Positions 42,771-53,600 of a stretch of DNA of 64,000 nucleotides are shown piece by piece. The translations under genes and the position numbers were made by a program. The notes beneath the pieces were generated by a model. It saw only the letters and a program-made list of their open reading frames with translations, was not told the DNA's origin and did no database searches. Source of the DNA: Crocinitomicaceae bacterium (GTDB taxonomy: Bacteria > Bacteroidota > Bacteroidia > Flavobacteriales_D > Crocinitomicaceae); contig JAMLHA010000015.1 in NCBI GenBank assembly GCA_023957475.1, forward strand, positions 1-64,000. The letters run 5' to 3'. Position 1 is the stretch's first letter, and the number at the start of each line of letters is the position of its first letter.

Positions 42771-43793
42771 ATGAAAAAAAGTTTATTATTCGTATCTTTA
42801 CTAATTGCTTCACAAAGCTTGTTTGGACAAGATTTGTTGACACAATCAAACGAACCAGTTGAAGGAGCAAGTTTGCAAATGTATAAAATTACAGATACAG
42901 GATCTGTTTCTGTAAGCAGTATTCTTGGTGTTCAAGGTGCTTCTGCTACTTGGGATTATAGTTCAGTAGTTATGGAAACAACTCCATCAGGTGTTGTTGG
43001 CGTAGATGATGCAACAACATCTTCTTATGCCTCAGATTTTCCAACTTCAACAAAAGCAATTTCTCAAGGAACAATCATTCAGTTTTTTAATTCTACAGCA
43101 ACTGCAAGAACATCACAAGGATTTGTTTTTAATGAGCCTACTTTTGGTGAAGTAGTTGTTGTTTTAGATCAAGATGAAGCTGTTCAATTAACTTATCCGT
43201 TTAATTATGGAAGCACAAGTAATGATTATTACGAAGGATCTACTGAATTAAACCTCATGGGACCAATGACGGCTGCGGTTACTGGTGATGTTTATTCAAA
43301 AATTGATGGTACAGGAACATTGGTATTACCTTCTAGCCAAATAGTGAATGTTTTTCGTTTAGTAACAATGGATACTACATTGGTTAGTATTCCTACGTTT
43401 GCTGATGTAGAGGTAATAAGAGTTCAAATGGAATATTACGATCAAGCAGATGCGAGTTCACAAAATTTACCAATTTTTGTAGATGCTTATATTTCTATTT
43501 CTGGAATGGGTGCTCAACGTGAAGTGTTATCAAAAAATCTCTCTTTAGGATTAAATGCGAAATCAATTGAAAACTTTAAGGTATATCCGAATCCGTCAAA
43601 TGGTGAATTTACGATTACTGGAGATTTCTATGAAGCAAATGTAGAAGTAGTTGATGTTGCAGGAAAAGCTGTTTATGCATCTGAGATAAATACTGGATCT
43701 ACAGTTAAGTTAAATTCTGTTAACAGTGGTGTTTACTTTGTAAAAGTTACATCAAATAATAAAACAGCAGTAGAAAAAATTACAATTAAGTAA
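42771..43793 (+). CDS. Secreted T9SS-tailed protein of unknown function
   Basis: A 340-residue protein with a signal peptide (about 1-19, ending SLFGQ) and a type A T9SS sorting domain (about 262-340, starting VYPNPSNGEFTI and ending KTAVEKITIK). The middle 240 residues are beta-rich, with no family I recognise. It is not obviously related to the two paralogues at 39910 and 55171 outside the tail. Promoter and terminator flank it, so it is a single-gene unit. Confidence 0.8.
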   Translation: MKKSLLFVSLLIASQSLFGQDLLTQSNEPVEGASLQMYKITDTGSVSVSSILGVQGASATWDYSSVVMETTPSGVVGVDDATTSSYASDFPTSTKAISQGTIIQFFNSTATARTSQGFVFNEPTFGEVVVVLDQDEAVQLTYPFNYGSTSNDYYEGSTELNLMGPMTAAVTGDVYSKIDGTGTLVLPSSQIVNVFRLVTMDTTLVSIPTFADVEVIRVQMEYYDQADASSQNLPIFVDAYISISGMGAQREVLSKNLSLGLNAKSIENFKVYPNPSNGEFTITGDFYEANVEVVDVAGKAVYASEINTGSTVKLNSVNSGVYFVKVTSNNKTAVEKITIK

Positions 43794-43814
43794 TTTAGAA
43801 ATAAAAAAATAGAA

Positions 43815-43845
43815 AAGGAGTGGTAGAAATAGCACTCCTTTTTTT
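43815..43845 (+). terminator. Terminator of the T9SS-substrate gene at 42771
   Basis: AAGGAGTG and CACTCCTT form a perfect 8-bp stem with a 10-base loop, followed by a T run. Confidence 0.88.
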
Positions 43846-43877
43846 GTAACTTTTTGTAAGAAGTGGATTACAGATAT

Positions 43878-44756
43878 ATGAGATTTTATATAACATGTTT
43901 TGTGCTTTCACTAGTTTTTAATACCTATTCACAACAAAGTGTTTTTTTTCATTCGCTCTGTTCACAAGCTTGTAAAGCTATCGAAGATGGCAATATGGAG
44001 CAAGCTTCTATGTTCTTGCTAGAAGCATTTAATAAAGGATTAAAACCAAGAGCAGCAGATTACTTGAATTTAGCAAAATGTTACTCACAACAAAATAACC
44101 GAACTTTAACTAAGAAATACATTGATTTAGCGTTAGCACGAGATCCAGCTATTGGGAGAACAGTTAGAATCCATCAATTGTGGTTTGAACCAATTCTAGG
44201 AAAAGAAGAATGGAGTGCTATAGTAGAAAAAACAAAATTAGAGAATGAAATACCTCCATCTATTCAGAAAATTGTCAACCAATTAAAGCGTATTGATTCA
44301 TTAAATTTAGCAACGTATATGAGATATCGACCTCAATTAACGTTGACTTTACCAGAAGATTCTGTATTGTATAAATCAGTTTGGGATAGTGTTGAATCAA
44401 AAGTATTGGTAAATGCAGTGAGTGTAAGGGAGATACTAGCATCATTATCAGTGGAAGAATTGACGCATCCTGCTATTGAAGGTGTATTTTTAAGAATGAA
44501 TCTTATTTTTCGCCCCATTTTCTTTAAAGGACAAAAAGATTTTTATTGGAGTTTAATAGATAAAGGCTTTTTAACTCCTGATATCATGCAAACAATGTTT
44601 ATTGAAGAATACTATGGTGCAGATGTTAATTTCAACTTTTTAACTTATTCATTTAAGAATAGTGAGTTTTATGAAAAATATGGTGTAAGCTACGATTACA
44701 ATATGCGAAACTACCGAATGTATAGCCAATGGTATTACGATATGAAAATAGATTGA
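43878..44756 (+). CDS. Secreted hypothetical protein with a short TPR-like region
   Basis: A 292-residue protein from the ATG at 43878 (a GTG at 43863 would add five residues before the signal peptide). The signal peptide ends near residue 19 (FNTYSQ). Residues about 30-85 look like a TPR-type helical pair (EDGNMEQASMFLLEAFNKG). The rest is unassigned. No lipobox and no T9SS tail are present, so it is probably periplasmic. Confidence 0.6.
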   Translation: MRFYITCFVLSLVFNTYSQQSVFFHSLCSQACKAIEDGNMEQASMFLLEAFNKGLKPRAADYLNLAKCYSQQNNRTLTKKYIDLALARDPAIGRTVRIHQLWFEPILGKEEWSAIVEKTKLENEIPPSIQKIVNQLKRIDSLNLATYMRYRPQLTLTLPEDSVLYKSVWDSVESKVLVNAVSVREILASLSVEELTHPAIEGVFLRMNLIFRPIFFKGQKDFYWSLIDKGFLTPDIMQTMFIEEYYGADVNFNFLTYSFKNSEFYEKYGVSYDYNMRNYRMYSQWYYDMKID

Positions 44757-44812
44757 TATTATTTATTGCATAGCGTTTTCTTTTTAAATTCTATTTCTTA
44801 CCTTTGACCTCT

Positions 44813-44820
44813 TAATTTTG
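44813..44820 (+). promoter_or_regulatory. -7 box of maeB, start-proximal
   Basis: TAATTTTG ends five bases before the ATG at 44826, predicting a leaderless mRNA. A second exact match, TACCTTTG at 44799-44806, would give a leader of about 14 bases. Neither has a clear TTG at -33. Confidence 0.5.
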
Positions 44821-44825
44821 TAACA

Positions 44826-47090
44826 ATGGCAAAGGTTAAAACACAAGACGCATTGGATTACCACTCATCTGGAAGACCAGGTAAAATCGAGGTAATACCC
44901 TCAAAACCATACACTTCACAACGTGATTTATCGCTAGCGTATTCGCCTGGAGTTGCAGAACCTTGTTTAAGAATAGCAGATAACCCAGATGACGCTTACA
45001 AATATACTGCTAAAGGAAATTTAGTAGCAGTTATTTCTAACGGTACAGCTGTACTAGGTTTAGGAGATATTGGCCCATTGGCATCAAAACCTGTAATGGA
45101 AGGAAAAGGATTGCTATTTAAAATATTTGCAGATATTGATGTGTTTGATATCGAAGTAGATGCCAATGACCCAGAATTGTTTATTCAAACAGTTAAAGCA
45201 ATTGCACCGACATTCGGAGGAATTAATTTAGAAGACTTAAAAGCTCCCGAAGCATTTGAAATAGAAAGAAGATTAAAAGAGGAGTTGGATATACCATTAA
45301 TGCATGATGACCAACACGGAACGGCAATTATTTCGGCAGCAGCTTTGTTAAACGCATTGGAATTAGCAAAGAAAAAAATAGGCAAAGTAAAAATCGTTGT
45401 AAGTGGAGCAGGAGCATCCGCATTATCTTGTGCTCGATTGTATAGATCTCTTGGTGCTAAAACGGAGAATATTTTTATGTTCGACTCAAAAGGATTAATC
45501 CATGCAGGGAGAACAGATTTGGATCACAATAAACTTGAATTTGCTGTTCATAAAAAAGATATAGAATTTGCGGAAGCTTTTAAAAAGGCTGACGTATTTT
45601 TGGGATTATCAAGAGCGGGATTGGTCAGTAAAGACATGATAAAAAACATGGCGAAAGATCCAATAGTTTTTGCATTGGCAAATCCTGAGCCCGAGATATC
45701 GTACAAAGATGCAATGAGCACTAGAAAAGATATTATCATGGCAACTGGGCGTTCAGACCATCCTAATCAAGTGAATAATGTATTAGGTTTCCCATATATC
45801 TTTAGGGGTGCTTTGGATGTAAGAGCAACAACAATTAACGAAGAAATGAAGTTGGCAGCTGTTAAAGCTATTGCGTCTTTGGCAAAAGAAACAATACCAG
45901 AAGAAGTAATCGTTGCTTATAACGAAAAAAATATTTCTTTTGGTAGAGAATCCATTATCCCAAAACCATTAGACCCACGATTGATTTATTATGTGGCTCC
46001 TGCTGTTGCAAAAGCTGCAATGGAATCAGGTGTAGCAAAAAATCCAATTAAAGATTGGGATGGGTATGAATTGGAATTGAAAAAACGATTGGGATTAGAA
46101 AATAAATTAATCGGAAATTTAACATCAAAAGCCCAAGCTCATCCTAAACGTGTTGTTTTTGCTGAGGCAGACAATATTAAAATTCTAAAAGCAGCTCAAA
46201 CATCTGCAGACGAAGGAATTGCTTTCCCAATACTTTTAGGAAACAAACAAACTATTCTCGACTTAATAAAAGAATATAGTTTGGAATTTAATGATGTTAC
46301 AATCATTGACCCAAAATCTGATGAAGAAAAAGAAAGAAGAATTGTTTATGGTCAGAAATTCTTCGAAAAAAGAAAGCGAAAAGGTGTAACGGAATATGAA
46401 GCTATCCAAACCATGCGTGAACGCAATCATTTTGGTGCAATGATGGTAGATAGTGGTGATGCGGATGCAATGATTTCTGGATTAACTAGAAATTATAGAT
46501 CGGTTGTAAAACCATTTATTCAAACCATTGGATTGGATAAAGATGTAAAATCTGTAGCTGGAATGTATATTTTAAATACCAAAAGAGGATCTTTATTTTT
46601 GGCTGATACAACTATTAATATTAATCCTACAGCTGAACAAATCGCTGAGATTACTGCAAGTGTAGCTAAAACGATGAGGAAATTTAAAATTGTTCCTAAA
46701 ATAGCCTTACTTTCCTATTCAAATTTTGGTTCTTCGTATGGAGAAGATCCTGAAAAAATGTCAAAAGCAACAAAAATTTTACATGAAAATTATCCAAATT
46801 TGATTGTAGATGGTGAAGTACAAGCCAATTTTGCTTTAAATAGAGAATTAATGGACGAAAAATTTAATTTCTCCGTGTTGGCTAATAAAGATGTAAATAC
46901 GCTCATATTCCCGAATCTATCATCTGGAAATATTGCATACAAATTGTTGCAAGAAACCACAGGTGGTGATGCAATAGGGCCTATTTTGATTGGACTTAAA
47001 AAATCTGTCCACGTATTGCAAATGGGGGCATCGGTAAGAGAAATTATTAATATGGTGAAAGTAGCAGTTGTTGACGCAGGAAGTAAGTAA
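44826..47090 (+). CDS. maeB: NADP-type malic enzyme with phosphotransacetylase-like domain
   Basis: Oxidatively decarboxylates malate to pyruvate, giving NADPH. The 754-residue protein has the long MaeB design: malic enzyme N-terminal domain (about 10-155, [12 protein letters not shown]), NAD(P)-binding domain (about 160-405, [15 protein letters not shown]), and a C-terminal domain (about 430-754) related to phosphotransacetylase, which is probably regulatory. It leads a unit with ruvA (five bases later) and sprA. Confidence 0.95.
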   Translation: MAKVKTQDALDYHSSGRPGKIEVIPSKPYTSQRDLSLAYSPGVAEPCLRIADNPDDAYKYTAKGNLVAVISNGTAVLGLGDIGPLASKPVMEGKGLLFKIFADIDVFDIEVDANDPELFIQTVKAIAPTFGGINLEDLKAPEAFEIERRLKEELDIPLMHDDQHGTAIISAAALLNALELAKKKIGKVKIVVSGAGASALSCARLYRSLGAKTENIFMFDSKGLIHAGRTDLDHNKLEFAVHKKDIEFAEAFKKADVFLGLSRAGLVSKDMIKNMAKDPIVFALANPEPEISYKDAMSTRKDIIMATGRSDHPNQVNNVLGFPYIFRGALDVRATTINEEMKLAAVKAIASLAKETIPEEVIVAYNEKNISFGRESIIPKPLDPRLIYYVAPAVAKAAMESGVAKNPIKDWDGYELELKKRLGLENKLIGNLTSKAQAHPKRVVFAEADNIKILKAAQTSADEGIAFPILLGNKQTILDLIKEYSLEFNDVTIIDPKSDEEKERRIVYGQKFFEKRKRKGVTEYEAIQTMRERNHFGAMMVDSGDADAMISGLTRNYRSVVKPFIQTIGLDKDVKSVAGMYILNTKRGSLFLADTTININPTAEQIAEITASVAKTMRKFKIVPKIALLSYSNFGSSYGEDPEKMSKATKILHENYPNLIVDGEVQANFALNRELMDEKFNFSVLANKDVNTLIFPNLSSGNIAYKLLQETTGGDAIGPILIGLKKSVHVLQMGASVREIINMVKVAVVDAGSK

Positions 47091-47095
47091 TTGAT

Positions 47096-47671
47096 ATGAT
47101 TGCACATTTAAAAGGAAAATTAGTAGAAAAAAATCCAACCAACATTGTTGTTGAATGCGGTGGTGTTGGATATTTTGTTAATATTTCATTGAATACTTTT
47201 TCCTTAATCGGAAATGATGAAGCGATTCAAATATATACTAAATTCATTGTTAGAGAAGATGCTCAATTGCTTTATGGATTTGCTACTACAGAAGAACGCT
47301 CAATGTTTGAATACTTAATTTCTGTATCGGGCATTGGACCTAGTACAGCAATGATAATGTTATCATCTCTAACCCCTGATGAAGTTGCTCATGCAATCCA
47401 AACGGAAGATGTGAGAACTATTCAAAGTATCAAAGGCATTGGAGCAAAAACAGCACAACGAGTAATCATTGATTTGAAAGACAAAGTCATTAAAATTAAT
47501 TTTTCTTCAGAAAATATTTTCACTCAAAACAATACAAATCGATTTGATGCGTTAACAGCATTGATTTCTCTAGGTTTTGATAAAAAATTAGCAGAGAAAG
47601 CAATTGATAAAGTAATTACAGAAGATGATTCTGTAGAGAAGATAATTAAAAAAACGTTAAAAATTTTATAA
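47096..47671 (+). CDS. ruvA: Holliday junction DNA helicase subunit RuvA
   Basis: Binds Holliday junctions and loads RuvB for branch migration. The 191-residue protein has an OB-fold domain (about 1-62), two helix-hairpin-helix motifs (GIGPSTAM at 79-86 and GIGAKTAQ at 114-121) and a C-terminal domain III (about 145-191) for RuvB binding. It lies five bases after maeB and six before sprA. Confidence 0.96.
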   Translation: MIAHLKGKLVEKNPTNIVVECGGVGYFVNISLNTFSLIGNDEAIQIYTKFIVREDAQLLYGFATTEERSMFEYLISVSGIGPSTAMIMLSSLTPDEVAHAIQTEDVRTIQSIKGIGAKTAQRVIIDLKDKVIKINFSSENIFTQNNTNRFDALTALISLGFDKKLAEKAIDKVITEDDSVEKIIKKTLKIL

Positions 47672-47677
47672 CTATTA

Positions 47678-50600
47678 GTGTTGAAAAAAGTCGCACATAG
47701 CTTACTTATGAGAATTCGTATTGGAATTATTTTTTTAGTTCTAGCTATTTGCTATTCAACACAGATTAATGCTCAAAATGATAGTTTGAGATATCCTATT
47801 AATCAAACTTTTGACCCAACACAAACGCAACAACAAAGTTTTGATTTAGGTGATCCTTCAAATGTTCAGCAAACAATTGTTTACGACCCAGTAACTGGAA
47901 CTTATGTTTTTAAGGAAACAATTGGTGTATCTGGAATGGATTATAGACCACCATCCATGATGACATTGGAAGAGTATTTGGAGTACGATAGACAGAAATC
48001 AATACGAGATAATTGGAAAGATCGAATTGATGAGCAAACTGCTGATAGTCAACCATTCGATATTCCTATCAAAATCAAGAGTAAACTGTTTAAGAATATT
48101 TTTGGATCTGATCAAATTACTATTAAACCACAAGGTACAGTTGAAATTGGATTGGGTGTCAATTCATCTCGTTACGATAATCCTTTGTTACCTGTAAAAC
48201 AAAGAAGAATCACACGATTTGATTTTAATCAAAATATTAATTTCAGCGTTGTTGGTCAAATTGGAACGCGTGTGAAATTGAGATTGAGCTACAATACGCA
48301 GGCAAATTTTGAATTTGAAAATGTTCAAAAACTGGAATATACCGGTGACGAAGATCAGATTATTCAAAGCATTGCTTTAGGAAATGTTTCTTTAGATTTA
48401 CCCACTACTTTAATACCAAGTTCAAAAACATTATTTGGAGCAAGCACTAAACTGAAATTTGGTAGAACAACTGTTGATTTGATTGCAGCATCATCTAAAG
48501 GGCAGCGAAAGGATATAAAAGTTCAAGGAGGAGCACAAAAACAACAGTTTGAATTATCTGCCGATCAATACGAAGCCAATAGACACTATTTCTTAAACTA
48601 TTATTTTAGAGATCATTACGATGAAGCAATGAAAGAATTGCCGATTGTGAATTCAGGTGTAAATATTTCTCGATTAGAGGTTTGGATTACCAATAAAACA
48701 AACACTACTGAAAATACGAGAAACATCGTTGCTTTTACGGATTTAGGTGAAGGATTGCCAGAATATTTAGAAGGAACACCGGGCTCTTTGTCCAATAATG
48801 CTTTGCCTGATAACAATGCAAATGGTGTTTATCCTTGGGCATCAACTCAACCAGGTATTCGTGAGTTTTCTAGTGCTGTTCCAACATTGAGTTCACAAGT
48901 AATTGCTCCTGGTCCGTTTACGCAATCTGTTCACTATGAAAAGGTTGAAAGTGCAAAAAAATTAACAGAATCAGAATTTACCTACAATGCACAATTAGGT
49001 TTTATATCACTTAATATGCCTTTGAATAACGATGAGGTGTTGGCCGTTGCGTATGAATATACCTACAGAGGGCAAACCTATCGAGTTGGGGAACTTTCTA
49101 CCGATGGTGTGGAAGGAACAAATGCAATCATTCTAAAATTGTTGAAACCAACAATGACAAATCCTAAAAATAAATTATGGGATTTGATGATGAAAAACGT
49201 GTATTCAATCGGGGCTTATCAAGTAAGTCAGGATGGATTTAGATTAAATGTGTTGTACAACAATCCAGAAAATTCATTGTATATTCCATTCTTCCCTCAA
49301 GATGGATTGGATGATGTCCAAATCGTTACCTTGTTGGATATGGATAAGTTGAACCAAGTCGGACAACCATTCTCAGATGGAGTATTTGATTATGTACCGA
49401 TGAACTTGAATGGAAATCGATTTGAAAATGGAGGAACGATTAATGCACGAAATGGACGGATTTATTTCAGTACAGTTGAACCTTTTGGTAGAGTGTTAGC
49501 TAAAAAATTGCTCGATGCAGGAATTCCTCAAACAACTGTTAACCAATTGGCTTTTACAGAATTGTACGATTCAACAAAAACAGCAGCTCAACAAATACCT
49601 TCCAAAAATAGGTTCTTATTTAAAGGTGAATACCAATCTTCGGTAACAAGTGATATTCCTTTGAACTCCTTGAACGTTCCAGAAGGAGCTGTTTCTGTGA
49701 CTGCAGGAGGAGCTCGATTAATAGAAGGAGTTGACTATACTGTAGATTACAACCTTGGGCGTGTGAAAATCTTAAACGATGGATTACTTGCTTCCAATCA
49801 AGAAATTAAAGTTTCGGTAGAGAGTAATTCTGCATTCGGTTTTCAAGCAAAATCATTGTTTGGAGCAAGGATAGCACATCGTTTTAGTAAAGATTTTAAT
49901 GTTGGAGCTACATGGATGCGAATGATGGAGCGACCTGTTACCCAAAAAGTTGATATTGGTAGTGAACCATACAAGAACAATATCATCGGTTTTGATGTTC
50001 AATTTAGAACAGAATTACCATTTTTGACAAAATTGATTGATAAATTACCTGTAATCTCTACCAAGGAAAAATCATTTTTAACATTTTCAGGTGAATTTGC
50101 CCATTTGATTCCTGGTCAGCCGCGAGCAATTAGTAAATCTGGAATCTCCTACATTGATGACTTTGAAGGAGCGCAGAGCACGATTGATTTATCCAGTTTA
50201 AATGCTTGGTACTTAGCTTCTGTTCCAACAGGTCAGTCAGCCTTATTCCCTGAATCATCCAATATTGGATTATCGAAAGGATTTAAACGTTCAAAAATTT
50301 CTTGGTATAGAATTGATGATATTTTTTACCGAAATGATGCCAATACACCAAGCAATATTGCTAATGACCCAATGGTTAATTCTGATAGTAGAACAAGAAA
50401 TGTCAACTATCAGGAAGTGTTTCCATTGCAAGAAAATCAATACGGGACTATTCCAAATTTACAAATCTTAGAAGTAGCTTATTATCCAAAAGAAAGAGGG
50501 ATGTATAACTACGACACAACAAGTCATATTGATGCAGATGGTTTCTTTACCAATCCACAAGATCGTTGGGGTGGTATTATGCGAGCGATGACAACAACCG

Positions 50601-53600
50601 ATTTTGAATTGGCAAATATTGAATACATTCAATTTTGGGTGTTGGATCCATTTAATAAAGACGCAGAAGATGCCAATCCAAATTCAATGATGACTGGTGG
50701 TGATTTGTACTTCAATTTAGGAAATATTTCGGAAGATATTTTGCCGGATTCTCGAAAAAGTTTTGAAAATGGACTATCTCCTGACGGTGCGCCGTCAATT
50801 AGTATGATGGATACAACAGTGTGGGCGCAAATACCAAATACACAAGTTACCGTAAATGCTTTTGACAATGATCCTCAAGCACGTATCAATCAAGATGTTG
50901 GTTTGGATGGTTTTAATAACTCTGCAGAAAAAGTACACTTTACAGATTACATCAATTGGATTAATAGCAATCCAACATTATCACCTGCTGCAAAAGCACG
51001 AATGATTGCCGACCCTTCTTCGGATGATTACAATTATTACTTGGACGATAATTATGATCAACAACAATTGGGAGTGTTGGCACGCTATAAAAAATACAAT
51101 GGAATGGAAGGTAACTCTCCAACTCCAGAGATGTATGATACAATGAATACAAAGGGGTATAGTACTGTTGGTCCACGTTTAGATCCTGATAGAGAAGATA
51201 TTAACCAGGATAACAACCTTCAAGAAACAGAAAATTATTTTCAATACAAAGTTAGTTTGAAACCACAAGACATGGTGGTTGGTAAGAATTACATTACAAA
51301 TAAACAAACATACACAAAAGGGAATGGCGATCAAGAAAATTGGTACCAATTTAAAATCCCTGTGAGAGATTTTACCGAAAAAATTAATGGTATCAACGAT
51401 TTTCGCTCCATTCGTTTTATGCGAATGTTCCTAAAAGATTTTGACGAAGAAGTATTGTTGAGATTTGCTAAATTAGAATTGGTTAGAGGTGAATGGCGTA
51501 GATATACACAAGATTTGAATCAGCCGGGTGAGGGGGTTGTAACTGATCCGAACTTAACAAGTTTTGATATTGGCGCAGTGAACATTCAAGAAAACTCGGA
51601 TCGTCAACCAATTCACTACATCATGCCTCCAGGTATTAATCGCGAGATTGACCCATCGCAACAAGTTCAACGTCAGATGAACGAACAATCACTTACATTG
51701 GAAGTTTGTAATTTAAAAGATGGTGATGCCAGAGCTGCATACAAGAATGTAACCATTGACGTAAGAGGATACAAGAAATTGAAATTATTTGTTCACGCCG
51801 AATCAAAAGTTGATGAAATACCACTTGACAATGATGATTTAACTGCTTTTGTACGTTTGGGAACAGATTTTAATGAGAACTATTATGAATATGAAGTACC
51901 ACTAAAAGTTACTTCGTTTGGAGCAACAGTTGATACTGATGTTTGGCCTGCTGAAAATGATATTGAGATTGTATTTGAAGATTTAACCAATCTAAAAATG
52001 AAAAGGAATGGATTGATTGAATTGGGAAGTTCATCTGTTTCTTACAATATAGAATATGTCGCTAAAGATCCTAATTATTCGAATAAACGAATTAAAATTA
52101 AGGGTAATCCAAATTTACAAGGTATTAAAACCATCATGATTGGGGTTCGAAATCCTAAAAATTCACCACAAAACCCATGGCAAGATGATGGAATGGCACA
52201 CTGTGGAATTATTTGGGTCAATGAATTGCGTTTATCTGATTTTGTAACAGAAGGAGGTTCTGCTGCTATTGCGCAAGCTCAAATTCAAGGAGCCGATTTC
52301 TTTAATATTTCTGCATCTGCAAGTTATTCTGGCACAAATTGGGGGGCTGTTGATAGCAGAATTCAAGAACGTCAAAGAGATCAACGAATCAATGCTAATT
52401 TTAACTCCAATTGGCAACTTGGACAGTTCTTTGGTAAGAAATTTGGATTAGCATTACCATTTTTCTTTGGTTACTCAGTTGGTATCATTAATCCAGAATT
52501 TGACCCATATAATCCAGATATCAAGCTGAACGAATACGATCGTGCGGAAAGAAGAAGAAGAACAAAAGAAGGGCAAGATTTCCAAGAACGCATTTCTTAC
52601 AACTTTACAAATGTGCGTAAACAATTAGCACCTGGGGCAAAACCGGCATTTTGGCGAATTGCTAACTGGTCGGCTTCTTATGCTTATTCAGAAGATTTAA
52701 AAAGAGATTTCAACATCAAGTACGATCGAACAAAATTGTGGACTGGGAATTTAACTTATAGTTATGCTTTTCAAGCTAAGCCATGGGAACCTTTCAAAAA
52801 TGTATTTAAAAAAGACAAGTTTAAAAAATCAAAATGGTTGGCATTGATTCGTGATTTCAATTTGAGTTACGTTCCTAAAAACTTCTCGTTTACAAATGAT
52901 TTATTGAGAAGTTACAATGAGCGCCAAGTGAAAAACAATATCGTTCCTAATTATGAATTCAAACCGGTCTATATCAAACAATTTACATGGAATAGAGGAT
53001 ATAATTTAGGATATGATTTAACCCGTAATCTAAAATTAACATTTACAGCAAATAACAGAGCTATTTTTGCAGAGCCAGATGGACAGGTTAGCAAAAAAGA
53101 AAGTCCTGATTTATACAGAGATTTTAAGGATTCAATCCGTACTCAAATGAGAACTTTGGGGAAAACAATGGATTATTCGCATAACTACAACATCAATTAT
53201 TCATTGCCACTTAATAAAATACCGGCATTGGATTGGACTACAGCAACAATAACTTATGGAGGCGCTTATAACTGGCAACGAGCTCCATTGGCGCAACCAG
53301 AATATGGAAACAACGTTCAAAATAACAGAACGATTAATGCACAAACACAATTAAACTTTACAAATCTTTACAACAAACTTCCATTCTTCAAAAAAGTGTT
53401 GACTGGAGGAAGTGCCAAGGCTAATGCCAGTGTTCGTCAAAAGGTAACATCTGATGGAACATCTTCAAATAAGGATCAAACAAAGAAACCAGATACTAAA
53501 AAAGGACCTACAGCCGAAGAACGTTTTCCACGTCCAGTTCCACCAAAACCGGAAGAAGAAATGACGGAGAAAGAAAAAGCCAAATGGGACAAGAAGATTG

